Below are positions 48,966 through 64,000 of a stretch of DNA of 64,000 bases, piece after piece. Both the position numbers and the translations under genes were made by a program. The first letter of the stretch is position 1. Each line of letters opens with the position of its first letter. Below the pieces are notes generated by a model that worked only from the letters and a program-made list of their open reading frames with translations, had not been told where the DNA came from and made no database searches. The stretch comes from Mycobacterium sp. Aquia_216 (GTDB lineage Bacteria > Actinomycetota > Actinomycetes > Mycobacteriales > Mycobacteriaceae): the NCBI RefSeq assembly GCF_026723865.1, contig NZ_CP113529.1, forward strand, positions 4,774,001 through 4,838,000, given 5' to 3'.

Positions 48966-49400
48966 TCACTTCACGGTTTTGATCGCAATCAGGGATCGGA
49001 TCCTCGATATGCCGGGAAGCGATGACAGCTTCTCGGCATACAGCTTCGCGTAATCGGCCAGGTCGGCAGCCGCGACGAGCAAGACATAATCGGGTGTGCC
49101 CATCATGCGGCGGCAGTCGATGATCCCTCAAGCGCCACGACTGCGCGCTCAAACGGACTCGGGTTCCACGGACGCCGTCACTTTGAACCCGCGTCCGAGC
49201 GCCTCATCGTTGATGATCGCCTGGTAGCCCCGAATCACACCACCCTGCTTCAAGATTCGGCCTCGCCGCAGGCAGGAACGAGCGCTGAGTCCGATGCGCA
49301 TGGCCAGCTCGAGGTTCGACACCCGCCCATCCGCGGCGCGATGGCTGATTGTTGCTTGATCAGGCAGCCGTCATCTGAGGCAACTCGCGGCCGGCCCACC
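48966..49400 (-). pseudogene. Decayed Lrp/AsnC family regulator
   Basis: Pieces of one Lrp protein appear in changing frames. The helix-turn-helix part reads DGRVSNLELAMRIGLS then CLRRGRILKQGGVIRGYQAI and DEALGRGFKVTASVEP, then a stop at 49149-49151. After two frame changes it continues FERAVVALEG and CRRMMGTPDYVLLVAAADL, ending LPGISRIRSLIAIKTVK at 48966. At least three frameshifts or stops mark it as non-functional. It probably once regulated the VOC gene 27 bases downstream. Confidence 0.85.
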
Positions 49401-49453
49401 ATCATGTCGCTTTTCCGCCAGTCTTGTCGGTGGGCAGGTGTAACTGTGGAAGC

Positions 49454-50941
49454 GTGCACGACGATTTCGAACGCTGCTACCGGGCCGTCCAATCCAAGGA
49501 CGCCCGGTTCGACGGCTGGTTCGTCACCGCGGTGCTGACCACCCGGATCTACTGCCGGCCCAGCTGCCCCGTGCGCCCGCCGTTCGCCCGCAACGTGCGG
49601 TTCTTACCGACCGCGGCGGCCGCGCAGCGCGCGGGTTTCCGGGCCTGCAAGCGCTGCCGCCCCGACGCCTCGCCGGGCTCACCCGAGTGGAACGTGCGTG
49701 GCGACGTCGTCGCGCGGGCCATGCGGCTGATCGCCGACGGCACGGTCGATCGAGACGGAGTCGGCGGTCTGGCTGCGCACCTGGGCTACACGACCCGGCA
49801 GTTGGAGCGGCTGTTGCAGGCCGAGGTCGGCGCCGGGCCGCTCGCGCTGGCCCGCGCGCAGCGAAGCCAGACCGCCCGGCTGCTCATCGAGACCACGGAC
49901 CTGCCGTTCGGTGATGTCGCGTTCGCCGCCGGCTTTTCCAGCATCCGCCAGTTCAACGACACCGTGCGCCTGGTGTTCGAAAGCACACCGAGCGACTTAC
50001 GCAAGCGCGCGGCAGCCCGTTTCGGGGCCCACACGACTTCGCCTGGGACAGTGAGTCTTCGGCTGCCGGTGCGTACCCCGTTCGCCTATGAGGGGGTCTT
50101 CGGCCATCTGGCCGCGGGTGCCGTCCCAGGTTGCGAGGAAGTGCGCGGCGGTGCATACCGACGCAGCCTGCGGCTTCCGGCCGGCAACGCCGTGGTCGCG
50201 CTGACGCCGGCCGTCGATCACGTCCGCTGCCTATTCGTGCTCGACGACTTCCGCGATCTCACCACCGCGATCGCCCGCTGCCGGCGGCTGCTCGACCTCG
50301 ACGCCGATCCGGAAGCGGTCATGGACACCCTCGGCCGCGACCCGCTCCTCGCCCCGGTCGTGGCCAAGGCGCCGGGGCAGCGCATCCCCCGCACGGTCGA
50401 CGAGGCCGAGCTCGCGGTGCGCGCGGTATTGGGTCAGCAGGTATCGACCAAGGCCGCACGCACCCACACGGCCAGATTGGTCACCGCTTACGGGCAACCG
50501 GTCCACGACCCGGAAGGCGCACTGACGCATACCTTCCCGTCGATCGAGCAGCTCGCCGAGATCGATCCCATCCATCTCGCGGTCCCCAAGTCCCGACAGC
50601 AGACGATGAGCGCACTGGTGGCCGGCCTTCTCGATGGCACGGTAGTCCTGGACGCCGGAAGCGATTGGGACAGCGCCCGCACCCAATTGCTGGCCCTGCC
50701 GGGCGTCGGCCCGTGGACCGCGGAGGTGATCGCGATGCGCGGCCTAGGGGATCCGGACGCCTTTCCCGCCAGCGACCTAGGGCTACAACTCGCCGCCAAA
50801 CAGCTGGGCCTACCGACGAATCAACGCAAACTCATTGAGCACAGCGCACATTGGCGCCCCTGGCGCTCCTATGCGACCCAACATTTGTGGACCACCCTCG
50901 AGCACCCGGTAAACCAATGGCCGCCACAGGAGGTCGCATGA
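49454..50941 (+). CDS. alkA: Ada-AlkA fusion: methyl-DNA sensor and 3-methyladenine glycosylase
   Basis: 495 residues from GTG at 49454 ([13 protein letters not shown]) with GGAAG upstream. The N-terminal Ada domain has the zinc/methyl-acceptor cysteines YCRPSCP and CKRC; an AraC helix-turn-helix follows (about 85-190). The C-terminal AlkA glycosylase has helix-hairpin-helix [16 protein letters not shown] and the catalytic Asp in FPASDLGLQ. It senses alkylation, activates the regulon and excises alkylated bases. Its stop overlaps ogt (ATGA). Confidence 0.95.
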   Translation: MHDDFERCYRAVQSKDARFDGWFVTAVLTTRIYCRPSCPVRPPFARNVRFLPTAAAAQRAGFRACKRCRPDASPGSPEWNVRGDVVARAMRLIADGTVDRDGVGGLAAHLGYTTRQLERLLQAEVGAGPLALARAQRSQTARLLIETTDLPFGDVAFAAGFSSIRQFNDTVRLVFESTPSDLRKRAAARFGAHTTSPGTVSLRLPVRTPFAYEGVFGHLAAGAVPGCEEVRGGAYRRSLRLPAGNAVVALTPAVDHVRCLFVLDDFRDLTTAIARCRRLLDLDADPEAVMDTLGRDPLLAPVVAKAPGQRIPRTVDEAELAVRAVLGQQVSTKAARTHTARLVTAYGQPVHDPEGALTHTFPSIEQLAEIDPIHLAVPKSRQQTMSALVAGLLDGTVVLDAGSDWDSARTQLLALPGVGPWTAEVIAMRGLGDPDAFPASDLGLQLAAKQLGLPTNQRKLIEHSAHWRPWRSYATQHLWTTLEHPVNQWPPQEVA

Positions 50942-51429
50942 TCCAATACCGCACCATCGACAGCCCGATCGGGCTGCTGACGCTGGCCGGCCGCGGCTCG
51001 GTGTTGAGCAACCTGCGGATGGTCGACCAGACCTACGAACCGAGCCGCGCCGACTGGTCGCCCGACCCGGGAGCATTCAGCGCGGCCGCGAACCAACTCG
51101 AGGCGTATTTCGCCGGCGAGCTCACTGATTTCGATCTCGAACTCGAACTGCGGGGTACCGCGTTCCAGCGGCGAGTCTGGAAGGCGCTGCTGACGATTCC
51201 GTATGGCGAAACCCGGTCGTACGGAGAAATCGCCGAGCAGATCGGTGCCCCCGGCGCCGCGCGCGCTGTCGGATTGGCCAACGGCCGCAATCCGATCGCG
51301 ATCGTCGTCCCCTGCCACCGCGTGATCGGCGCCAACGGCAGCCTGACCGGCTTCGGCGGCGGACTCGGGCGCAAACGAAGGCTCCTTGAATTAGAGCACC
51401 AGCGGTCGAATTTAACGCTATTCGATTAA
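50938..51429 (+). CDS. ogt: Ogt, O6-alkylguanine-DNA alkyltransferase
   Basis: 163 residues from ATG at 50938. Suicide repair protein that takes the alkyl group onto the Cys of [10 protein letters not shown]. Upstream [27 protein letters not shown] is the DNA-binding region (shown as [20 protein letters not shown]). Translationally coupled to alkA. Followed by a terminator. Confidence 0.96.
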   Translation: MIQYRTIDSPIGLLTLAGRGSVLSNLRMVDQTYEPSRADWSPDPGAFSAAANQLEAYFAGELTDFDLELELRGTAFQRRVWKALLTIPYGETRSYGEIAEQIGAPGAARAVGLANGRNPIAIVVPCHRVIGANGSLTGFGGGLGRKRRLLELEHQRSNLTLFD

Positions 51430-51439
51430 TTGCGAAAGC

Positions 51440-51469
51440 AAAAACACCCCCTTTGCAGGGGGTGTTTTT
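51440..51469. terminator. Bidirectional intrinsic terminator of ogt and the rRNA operon
   Basis: ACACCCCC-TTTGCA-GGGGGTGT with T runs on both strands (TTTTT rightward and TTTTTGC leftward). It ends alkA-ogt and the convergent rrn transcript. Confidence 0.9.
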
Positions 51470-51475
51470 GTGTAT

Positions 51476-51590
51476 GTTCGGCGGTGTCCTACTTTTCCAC
51501 CCGATAGGGCAGTATCATTGGCGCTGACAGGCTTAGCTTCCGGGTTCGGAATGGGACCGGGCGTTTCCCTGTCGCTGTGGCCGCCGTAAC
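51476..51590 (-). rRNA. rrf: 5S ribosomal RNA
   Basis: Minus strand begins TTACGGCGGCCACAGCGAC and carries CCCATTCCGAACCCGGAAG and ends near GGACACCGCCGAAC. The 5' and 3' ends pair (GGCGG/CCGCC). Ends are placed to within a few bases. Confidence 0.95.
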
Positions 51591-51677
51591 TCTATTTATT
51601 TTTCATTCAAGTGTATTGATGGGGGGTGTGGTATTCGGCGCGACTAAAATAGTCACAGAATAGTGGTTGCGATTGTG

Positions 51678-56569
<4,892 letters not shown>

Positions 56570-56786
56570 CTCCTCGATAAACGAGGCGAATTTACAACCA
56601 GAGAAAATCTGACCTAACAAAAAGACACCAATAACTGGCATCAAAATAAAACGACCACACCCATCACACGGGGAGTGTTTACGGTGTGGTCAAAAAACAA
56701 CAACAAACAAAAACACCAAACACACTATTGAGTTCTCAAACAACACTCTTACTTATTTCACCCCGCTTCGGGGCAACCCTGCCAGC
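56570..56786 (-). other. rRNA leader with boxA and a terminator-like stem
   Basis: Between the proximal promoter and 16S. A boxA-like antitermination element TTGTTTGAGAACTC lies at 56730-56743 (minus). A stem GACCACACC/GGTGTGGTC spans 56653-56691 and is followed on the transcript by GTTTTATTTT, so it resembles a terminator that needs antitermination to pass; it may also be an RNase III processing stem. A short CCCCGCTTCGGGG hairpin lies at 56762-56774. Confidence 0.6.
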
Positions 56787-56813
56787 TTAATACAGTTCCG
56801 GCAGAGGCGTCAA
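56787..56813 (-). promoter_or_regulatory. rRNA promoter PCL1-type
   Basis: Minus strand -35 TTGACG, 15-base spacer, -10 TATTAA. Proximal promoter of the rrn operon, about 220 bases before the mature 16S end. Confidence 0.85.
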
Positions 56814-56865
56814 CCCCCAATTTTCTTGCGATCGTGGTGATCGCTGCGAGGGCAGCCGTGCCAGG

Positions 56866-56892
56866 TTAGTACCAATCCGGCTAGGGAGTCAA
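56866..56892 (-). promoter_or_regulatory. rRNA promoter P1
   Basis: Minus strand -35 TTGACT, 15-base spacer, -10 TACTAA, close to the remembered M. tuberculosis rrnA P1. It lies 57 bases after the murA stop. Confidence 0.85.
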
Positions 56893-56948
56893 GCCCCGGT
56901 CTCGGTCTCCTTCGTGTGGTGACCGCGCCTGTGGGGCACTGACTTTGG

Positions 56949-58202
56949 TTACTGTACCCGCTCGATCTCCGCTCCCAAAATCGCCAGGTTCTCCACGAAC
57001 AACGGGTAGCCGCGATCGATGTGAAAGACGTCGTGGACCTCGGTGTCGCCATCGGCAACAAGCCCCGCGAGCACCAGTCCGGCGCCGGCGCGGATGTCGG
57101 AACACCAGACCGGGGCGCTGGAAAGCTGCGGCAGGCCCCGCACCACGGCGTGATGGCCGTCGGTGCGCGCGTCGGCGCCGAGACGGATCATCTCTTCGAC
57201 GAATCGGAAGCGCGCCTCGAACACGTTCTCCGTGATCATCGAGGTGCCGTCGGCGATCGATGCCAGCGCTATCGCCATCGGTTGCAGATCGGTCGGAAAA
57301 CCGGGGAACGGCAAGGTTGCGACGTTCATGGCCTTCGGGCGTTCGTACTGCGTCACGCGAAAGCTGCTGTCCGTCTGGGTGACGGTGGCGCCCGCGTCGT
57401 GCAGTTTGTGCAGCACCACCTGAAGATGCCCCGGATCGATACCCGTCACCGAGATGTCACCACGGGTGATGGCGGCGGCGATCCCCCAGGTAGCGGCCAC
57501 GATGCGGTCGCCGATCACCCGGTGCTCGGTCGGGTAAAGGCGCGGGACGCCGGTGATGGTCATCGTGGGCGAACCGGCACCCTCGACCTTGGCGCCCATC
57601 TGGTTCAGCATCGTGCACAGATCGACCACATCGGGTTCGCGGGCCGCGTTGTGAATGGTGGTGACACCCTCGGCCACGACCGCAGCCATCAGGATGTTCT
57701 CGGTTGCTCCCACCGAAGGGAACTCGAGCTGAATCTCCGCGCCGCGCAACGTGTCTGCTTGCGCCACCACACAGCCGTGCTCGATATTGCAGGTCGCGCC
57801 CAGCTGCCGCAGGCCTGCCTGGTGCATGTCCAGCGGACGCGATCCGATCGCGTCACCACCGGGAAGCGCAACCTTGGCCCGCTTGCATCGGCCGACCAGC
57901 GGGCCCAACACGCACACCGAAGCGCGGAACTGCCGCACCGCCGCGAAGTCGGCGTCGTACTTGGGCTCGTCGGGTGAGGTGATGCGGGCGACGTCCCCGT
58001 CGAGTTCGACAGTGGCACCCAGGCCACGCAGTACCTCGGCCATCAACGGCACATCGAGGATGTCCGGGCAGTTGGTAATCGTGCTGGTGCCTTCGGCCAA
58101 TAGGGTCGCGGCCATCAGCTTGAGCACGCTGTTCTTGGCGCCCCCTACTGCGACTTCGCCGGACAACCGGTTGCCGCCGGTGACCACGAATCGCTCAGAC
58201 AC
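56949..58202 (-). CDS. murA: MurA, UDP-GlcNAc enolpyruvyl transferase
   Basis: 417 residues. First committed peptidoglycan step: transfers enolpyruvate from PEP to UDP-GlcNAc. The active-site loop is [15 protein letters not shown], with Asp117 where E. coli has the fosfomycin-reactive Cys115, as in M. tuberculosis; this predicts intrinsic fosfomycin resistance. [14 protein letters not shown] near the start is conserved. Immediately upstream of the rRNA operon, the usual place of mycobacterial rrnA. Confidence 0.97.
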   Translation of the reverse strand: MSERFVVTGGNRLSGEVAVGGAKNSVLKLMAATLLAEGTSTITNCPDILDVPLMAEVLRGLGATVELDGDVARITSPDEPKYDADFAAVRQFRASVCVLGPLVGRCKRAKVALPGGDAIGSRPLDMHQAGLRQLGATCNIEHGCVVAQADTLRGAEIQLEFPSVGATENILMAAVVAEGVTTIHNAAREPDVVDLCTMLNQMGAKVEGAGSPTMTITGVPRLYPTEHRVIGDRIVAATWGIAAAITRGDISVTGIDPGHLQVVLHKLHDAGATVTQTDSSFRVTQYERPKAMNVATLPFPGFPTDLQPMAIALASIADGTSMITENVFEARFRFVEEMIRLGADARTDGHHAVVRGLPQLSSAPVWCSDIRAGAGLVLAGLVADGDTEVHDVFHIDRGYPLFVENLAILGAEIERVQ

Positions 58203-58272
58203 CCGCGTCAGTCTAGTGAAGCGGTATCGGCTTGTCAGTCAGCCGACTCACTTCGCCGAGTACGGTTTGTTC

Positions 58273-58845
58273 ATGGCAGTACACCTGACCCGCATCTATA
58301 CCCGCACCGGCGACGACGGAACCACGGGATTGAGCGACTTCTCGCGCGTCTCGAAGAATGACCCCCGCCTGGTCGCGTACGCGGATTGCGACGAGGCAAA
58401 CTCCGCGATCGGCGTCGCCATCGCCCTGGGTCAGCCCGATCCCGAAATCGCGGGCGTGCTGCGTCAGATCCAAAACGACCTTTTCGACGCCGGTGCGGAT
58501 CTGTCCACCCCGGTAGTCGCGAACCCGAAATATCCGCCGCTGCGAGTGGCCCAGTCCTACGTCGATCGGCTCGAGGGATGGTGCGACAGCTACAACGAGC
58601 CCCTACCGGCACTGAATTCCTTTGTGCTGCCCGGTGGTTCGCCGTTGTCGGCACTGCTGCACGTTGCCCGCACCGTGGTGCGCCGCGCCGAGCGATCGGC
58701 ATGGGCCGCCGTCGATTCCGCGCCGGACGAAGTCAACGTGCTACCGGCGAAATACCTGAACCGGCTGTCGGATCTGCTCTTCATCCTGTCGCGGGCGGCC
58801 AACACGGGTGGCGATGTGCTGTGGAAGCCGGGCGGCGGCGCCTAA
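58273..58845 (+). CDS. PduO-type cob(I)alamin adenosyltransferase
   Basis: 190 residues from ATG at 58273. ATP-binding TRIYTRTGDDGTTGLSDFSR (in parts TRTGDDGTTGL), AYADCDEANSAIG, and the conserved VVRRAERSAW and YLNRLSDLLFILSR. It makes adenosylcobalamin, cofactor of methylmalonyl-CoA mutase, which links to the epimerase at 41245. Divergent from murA (70-base gap). Rv1314c equivalent. Confidence 0.95.
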   Translation: MAVHLTRIYTRTGDDGTTGLSDFSRVSKNDPRLVAYADCDEANSAIGVAIALGQPDPEIAGVLRQIQNDLFDAGADLSTPVVANPKYPPLRVAQSYVDRLEGWCDSYNEPLPALNSFVLPGGSPLSALLHVARTVVRRAERSAWAAVDSAPDEVNVLPAKYLNRLSDLLFILSRAANTGGDVLWKPGGGA

Positions 58846-58870
58846 ACCTGTTGAGCCAGCGCGCTTTTGG

Positions 58871-59314
58871 TTATACGCTGCGGCGGCGGGCGCGGGGTGA
58901 CGGACGGGACTCCAACCACGACAAGAACGCGGTCAACGCGCCCTGATCGAGCGCGATTTCGTAACCCGACCTGCGTTCCTGGGTCGTATCGCGCAGTTCG
59001 AGCACCACGATCTCGTCGGTCATGATGTCGAACTCGTCGCCGCGCGGCGCGCGCCGGGCCACGATCTCGACGCCTCGCCTGCTGAGCCGGCGATCCGGCC
59101 AGAGCCGGACGCTGGAGAGCCGGTAGAACGCGGCTTCACCCCCGCGATAACGGATCACGCCGTGCCGCCAGCCGTGGCCCCCCACCGCCGGGATGTCCCG
59201 CATGATTCCGGCCGTGCCGCCCTGCCGGAGTTTCAGCAGCCGGTAGCTCAAGGCGAGAACGGCGGCGCCTAACAGGACGACGAGCACGACCATGCCAACC
59301 ATGGGCGCGCTCAT
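58871..59314 (-). CDS. DUF2550 single-pass membrane protein (Rv1312 type)
   Basis: 147 residues. One N-terminal helix (VGMVVLVVLLGAAVLALSY) then a soluble domain with GGHGWRHGVIRYRGGEAAFYR. Encoded 6 bases downstream of atpC, last of the atp operon. Function unknown; conserved position suggests a link to membrane or ATP synthase biology. Confidence 0.85.
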   Translation of the reverse strand: MSAPMVGMVVLVVLLGAAVLALSYRLLKLRQGGTAGIMRDIPAVGGHGWRHGVIRYRGGEAAFYRLSSVRLWPDRRLSRRGVEIVARRAPRGDEFDIMTDEIVVLELRDTTQERRSGYEIALDQGALTAFLSWLESRPSPRARRRSV

Positions 59315-59320
59315 CGACGG

Positions 59321-59686
59321 CTAGTCGATCGCGCCGACGGCGCGCAATCTGGCGCGTCCCCTGGCGGCAGTGCGAGGGTCGTCGGACTCGGAATCCTGCT
59401 TGGCGGAGGCCTCGTCGATCTCCGATTCGAACTCGGCGGATTCGGCGAGAATGGTGACACTCTCCTCGGTGACCGACAAGAAGCCGCCGTCTATCGCAAC
59501 GCGCAGGTCGTCTTCGCCTTCGCGTTCGACGCGCACCATCGCGTCGTCGACCAACTGAGCCACCAACGGGATATGGCGGGGCAGAATGCCGATCTCGCCG
59601 GCGGTGGTCCGGGTGAACAGAAACGTTGCCTCCCCCGACCAGATCTTGCGGTCGACGGCGACTATCTCGACGTTCAATTCAGCCAT
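59321..59686 (-). CDS. atpC: ATP synthase epsilon subunit
   Basis: 121 residues. N-terminal beta sandwich: [17 protein letters not shown] and [16 protein letters not shown]; short C-terminal helical part as in mycobacteria. Part of the F1 central stalk. Follows atpD by 34 bases. Confidence 0.96.
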   Translation of the reverse strand: MAELNVEIVAVDRKIWSGEATFLFTRTTAGEIGILPRHIPLVAQLVDDAMVRVEREGEDDLRVAIDGGFLSVTEESVTILAESAEFESEIDEASAKQDSESDDPRTAARGRARLRAVGAID

Positions 59687-59720
59687 GCCACACCACCTTT
59701 CGAGTCACCAGGAGTCTCGA

Positions 59721-61196
<1,476 letters not shown>

Positions 61197-62114
61197 CTAC
61201 TTGGCGGCGTCGGCGAGCGCGTTCGCGCCACCGACGATTTCGCTGATTTCCTGGGTGATCTGGGCCTGCCGCTCGCGGTTAGCCTCTAGCGTCAGAGCCT
61301 TGATGAGGTCGTCGGCGTTGTCGGTGGCCGATTTCATCGCCCGCTGACGCGACGCCAGCTCCGATGCCGCGGACTCGAGCATGGACGCATAAACCCGCGT
61401 GGTCAGGTACCGCGGCAGCAACGCATCGAACAGCGTCGTCGCATCCGGCTCGAACGAGTACAGGGTGCGCGGTCCGGTGTCTTCCTCGACGTACTCCACG
61501 ACCAAGGGAGCCATCCGGTGGGCCACCGGGGTCTGCGACATCATCGACTTGAACTCCGAGTACACGATGTGCAGTTCGTTGACGCCCGCAACGTCGTCGG
61601 CCTGATCGCCGTCATCCCCGGCGCCCTTCATGAACGCGTTGACCAGGGTCGAACCGATCTCTGCGGCGGCATCGTACTGGGGTTGCTCAGAGAAGCCCGA
61701 CCACGACGCGGCGATATCCCAGTTCCGGAAGGTGTAGTAGTTCTGCGCCTTTCGTCCCACGGTGTAGAGGACGGGTTCTTTTCCCTCATCGCGAAGCTGT
61801 GCGAAAAGCTGCTCGGAGCGCCGGAAGATGCCGGAGTTGTACGCGCCGCACAACCCACGGTCAGAGGACACCACCAGAACGCCGGCGCGGGTCGGATCCG
61901 TACCCTCGACGAGCAACGGATGGTCCAGAGCGGCTTCGCCGGCCAGGGTGGTGAGCATCCGGGTGATCTCGAAGGCGTAGGGCCGGGCGGAATCGAGCCG
62001 ATTCTGGGCCTTGGGCAGGCGCGACGTCGCGATCAACTCCTGGGCCTTGGTGATCTTCTTGATCGAGCCCGCGGAGCGGATCCGCCCGCGTAGTTCGCGA
62101 AGTGTGGCAGCCAT
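61197..62114 (-). CDS. atpG: ATP synthase gamma subunit
   Basis: 305 residues. N-terminal helix [20 protein letters not shown] and C-terminal [21 protein letters not shown] (in part [16 protein letters not shown]). The mycobacterial Gly/Asp-rich insertion is present as [14 protein letters not shown] near residue 165. Rotor shaft of F1. Confidence 0.97.
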   Translation of the reverse strand: MAATLRELRGRIRSAGSIKKITKAQELIATSRLPKAQNRLDSARPYAFEITRMLTTLAGEAALDHPLLVEGTDPTRAGVLVVSSDRGLCGAYNSGIFRRSEQLFAQLRDEGKEPVLYTVGRKAQNYYTFRNWDIAASWSGFSEQPQYDAAAEIGSTLVNAFMKGAGDDGDQADDVAGVNELHIVYSEFKSMMSQTPVAHRMAPLVVEYVEEDTGPRTLYSFEPDATTLFDALLPRYLTTRVYASMLESAASELASRQRAMKSATDNADDLIKALTLEANRERQAQITQEISEIVGGANALADAAK

Positions 62115-62120
62115 GGTTAG

Positions 62121-63794
62121 CTAGTTCTTGTCCTTCTTGGACTCGCCCTTGGCGTCCTTTTCCTTGGGCTCGGCTTTCTTGACCTTCACCGATTCCTTGC
62201 CGTCGTCTTCCTTGGCCTCGGCGTGCTCGTCGGGCACCACCGACCCACCCCCGGTTGCCGCGAAGCCCTTCTTGAAGTGATCGATGGCGTCGGTGAGGGC
62301 CTTCTCGTTTTCCTCACTGAGCTTCTGGCTGGTGCGGATCTCTTCGAGGATCTTTCCCTCGGAGCCCCGGATGTGGTCCAGCAGCTCGGTTTCGAATCGC
62401 CTGACATCCTCGACGGGCACCGAGTCCACGTGCCCACCGGTGCCCAGGAACATGGAAACCACCTGCTCCTCGACGGGCAACGGCTGGTTTTGCGGCTGCT
62501 TGAGCAGCTCGACCAACCGCGCGCCGCGCTCCAACTGTGCTTTCGAGGTGGCGTCCAAATCGGAGGCAAAGGCGGCGAAGGATTCCAATTCGCGGTACTG
62601 CGACAGGTCCAAACGGAGACTTCCTGCGACCTCTTTCATGGCTTTGATCTGCGCCGCGCCACCGACTCGGGACACCGAGACACCGACGTTGATGGCCGGC
62701 CGGACGCCCTGGTTGAACAGGTCGGTCTCTAAGAAGCACTGTCCGTCGGTGATCGAGATGACGTTGGTGGGGATGTAGGCCGAGATGTCGTTGGCCTTCG
62801 TCTCGATGATCGGCAAACCGGTCAGCGAACCGGCACCGAGCTCGTCGGAGAGTTTCCCGCATCGCTCCAACAGCCGCGAGTGCAGATAGAAGACGTCGCC
62901 GGGGTAGGCCTCGCGGCCGGGCGGGCGGCGCAGCAGCAGCGAGATGGCGCGATACGCCTCGGCCTGCTTGGTCAGGTCGTCGAACACGATGAGCACGTGC
63001 TTGCCCTGATACATCCAATGCTGCGCGATCGCCGAACCGGCATACGGCGCAAGCCATTTGAAGCCCGCAGCATCCGAGGCCGGCGCCGCCACGATGGTGG
63101 TGTAGTCCATCGCGCCGCCCTCTTCCAGGGTGCGGCGCACGGACGCGATCGTGGTGCCCTTCTGGCCGATGGCCACGTAGACGCAGCGCACCTGCTTGCT
63201 CTCGTCGCCCGTCTCCCAGTTCTGGCGCTGGTTGAGGATGGTGTCGACGCAGACCGTGGTCTTACCGGTCTTGCGGTCACCGATGATCAGCTGACGCTGG
63301 CCACGCCCGATCGGTGTCATCGCGTCGATGGCCTTGATCCCGGTCTGCAGCGGCTCACTGACGCTTTGGCGCTGCACCACCGAAGGTGCCTGCAGTTCCA
63401 GCGCGCGTCGCGTCTCGGCTTCGATGTCGCCGCCGCCGTCGATCGGTTGACCAAGGGGGTTGACCACCCGTCCCAGAAACGCGTCACCGACGGGGACCGA
63501 CAGGACTTCGTTGGTGCGCTTGACCTGCTGGCCTTCTTCGATCTTCTCGAAGTCACCGAGGATCACCGTGCCGACACTGTGCTCGTCGAGGTTGAGGGCG
63601 ACCCCCAGGACACCGCCCGGGAACTCGAGCAGCTCCTGGGTCATCACCGAGGGCAGACCCTCGACGTGCGCGATGCCGTCTCCGGCATCGATAACGGTGC
63701 CGACCTCCTCGCGGGAGGTGTCGGAGGTGAAGGAATCTACATACTCTTCGATCGCGCTCTGAATGTCAGCAGCGGATATCGTCAACTCGGCCAT
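62121..63794 (-). CDS. atpA: ATP synthase alpha subunit with mycobacterial C-terminal tail
   Basis: 557 residues. Walker [10 protein letters not shown], arginine-finger region ISVSRVGG-type ([15 protein letters not shown]) and N-terminal crown with [15 protein letters not shown]. After residue ~515 comes a charged tail rich in Lys, Glu and Asp ([13 protein letters not shown], ending ESKKDKN). In mycobacteria this tail is known to suppress ATP hydrolysis. ATG at 63794. Confidence 0.98.
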   Translation of the reverse strand: MAELTISAADIQSAIEEYVDSFTSDTSREEVGTVIDAGDGIAHVEGLPSVMTQELLEFPGGVLGVALNLDEHSVGTVILGDFEKIEEGQQVKRTNEVLSVPVGDAFLGRVVNPLGQPIDGGGDIEAETRRALELQAPSVVQRQSVSEPLQTGIKAIDAMTPIGRGQRQLIIGDRKTGKTTVCVDTILNQRQNWETGDESKQVRCVYVAIGQKGTTIASVRRTLEEGGAMDYTTIVAAPASDAAGFKWLAPYAGSAIAQHWMYQGKHVLIVFDDLTKQAEAYRAISLLLRRPPGREAYPGDVFYLHSRLLERCGKLSDELGAGSLTGLPIIETKANDISAYIPTNVISITDGQCFLETDLFNQGVRPAINVGVSVSRVGGAAQIKAMKEVAGSLRLDLSQYRELESFAAFASDLDATSKAQLERGARLVELLKQPQNQPLPVEEQVVSMFLGTGGHVDSVPVEDVRRFETELLDHIRGSEGKILEEIRTSQKLSEENEKALTDAIDHFKKGFAATGGGSVVPDEHAEAKEDDGKESVKVKKAEPKEKDAKGESKKDKN

Positions 63795-63838
63795 AGCTTT
63801 TCGTCTTCCTACTTCGGTTATTGCTGGCTAGTACGTGT

Positions 63839-64000
63839 TCACTCGGGCAGTTGAGCCTCGGCCGCGGTCAGGCGAGACGAGAGCGTCCCGTCGATCACTT
63901 CGTCGCCCACGGAAATCAGGAGCCCACCCAGCAGTGCGGCGTCGGTCTGCAGCTGCACCGCTACCGGATGTCCATAGATGCGGCTGAGCACCTCGGTCAG
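63839..64000 (-). CDS. atpH: ATP synthase delta subunit (b-delta fusion), C-terminal end
   Basis: Only the last 53 residues are in the window: [38 protein letters not shown], ending AQLPE. In mycobacteria atpH encodes a b-type stalk fused to delta; the fusion itself is beyond the edge. Confidence 0.93.
   Translation of the reverse strand: MTEVLSRIYGHPVAVQLQTDAALLGGLLISVGDEVIDGTLSSRLTAAEAQLPE

Overview
The window is a high-GC mycobacterial chromosome segment. It carries actinobacterial hallmarks: GlgE maltosyltransferase, NucS mismatch endonuclease, mycobactin and carboxymycobactin genes, MurA with Asp in place of the fosfomycin-target Cys, an F-ATP synthase alpha subunit with the mycobacterial C-terminal tail, and a mycofactocin-type SDR. 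From about 9.7 kb to the right end, gene order is that of the M. tuberculosis Rv1307-Rv1350 block, read in reverse. The 16S gene has the short helix 18 usual in rapid growers, yet gene content and the spacer between 16S and 23S look like a slow grower. Together these suggest a member of the M. simiae complex (inference, not proven).

Layout. 1-6.5 kb: acyl-CoA catabolism genes (acyl-CoA dehydrogenase, CoA-transferase, thiolase and fabG2 on the minus strand; a second acyl-CoA dehydrogenase and a mycofactocin-type SDR divergent from them) with a palindromic operator candidate in between. 6.7-9.7 kb: an orphan fatty acyl-AMP ligase and an APH-type kinase-fold protein. 9.7-18.3 kb: the iron-acquisition block irtB-irtA, a tRNA-Leu, mbtK, and mbtN-mbtM-mbtL, with three IdeR boxes. 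18.3-20.7 kb: a DesA3-type desaturase and its ferredoxin-type reductase, inserted where M. tuberculosis has none. 20.8-28.3 kb: lprD, a DUF3817 gene, rdgB, a lipoprotein, rphA, a phosphodiesterase, murI, a rhomboid protease, a family S58 peptidase, a DUF2017 gene and clpS. Here the sulfur-carrier cysteine cluster mec-cysO-cysM has been deleted, leaving only the last ~30 codons of cysM. 28.3-38.9 kb: pncB, dinG, and the glycogen/maltosyl group glgP, glgE, glgB. 38.9-45.2 kb: a CnoX-like thioredoxin, fadA4, methylmalonyl-CoA epimerase, a zinc-ribbon protein, nucS, an adenylate cyclase and a PIG-L deacetylase. 45.2-49.4 kb: an accessory stretch with an alpha/beta hydrolase lacking its nucleophile Ser, an MFS exporter with a divergent LysR regulator, a VOC protein and a decayed Lrp/AsnC regulator. 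49.5-51.4 kb: ada-alkA and ogt (alkylation repair). 51.4-56.9 kb: the rRNA operon (minus strand, no spacer tRNA) with two promoters. 56.9-64 kb: murA, a cobalamin adenosyltransferase, a DUF2550 gene, and atpC-atpD-atpG-atpA with the end of atpH.

Functional themes are siderophore assembly and import under IdeR, storage and maltose-1-phosphate alpha-glucan metabolism, DNA alkylation and mismatch repair, fatty and propionate-type acid metabolism, and the core ribosomal and ATP synthase genes. The most unusual observations are the cysM scar, the desaturase pair inside the mycobactin locus, the nucleophile-less hydrolase, and the accessory lipid block between irtB and fabG2. No CRISPR array, insertion sequence or prophage was seen.
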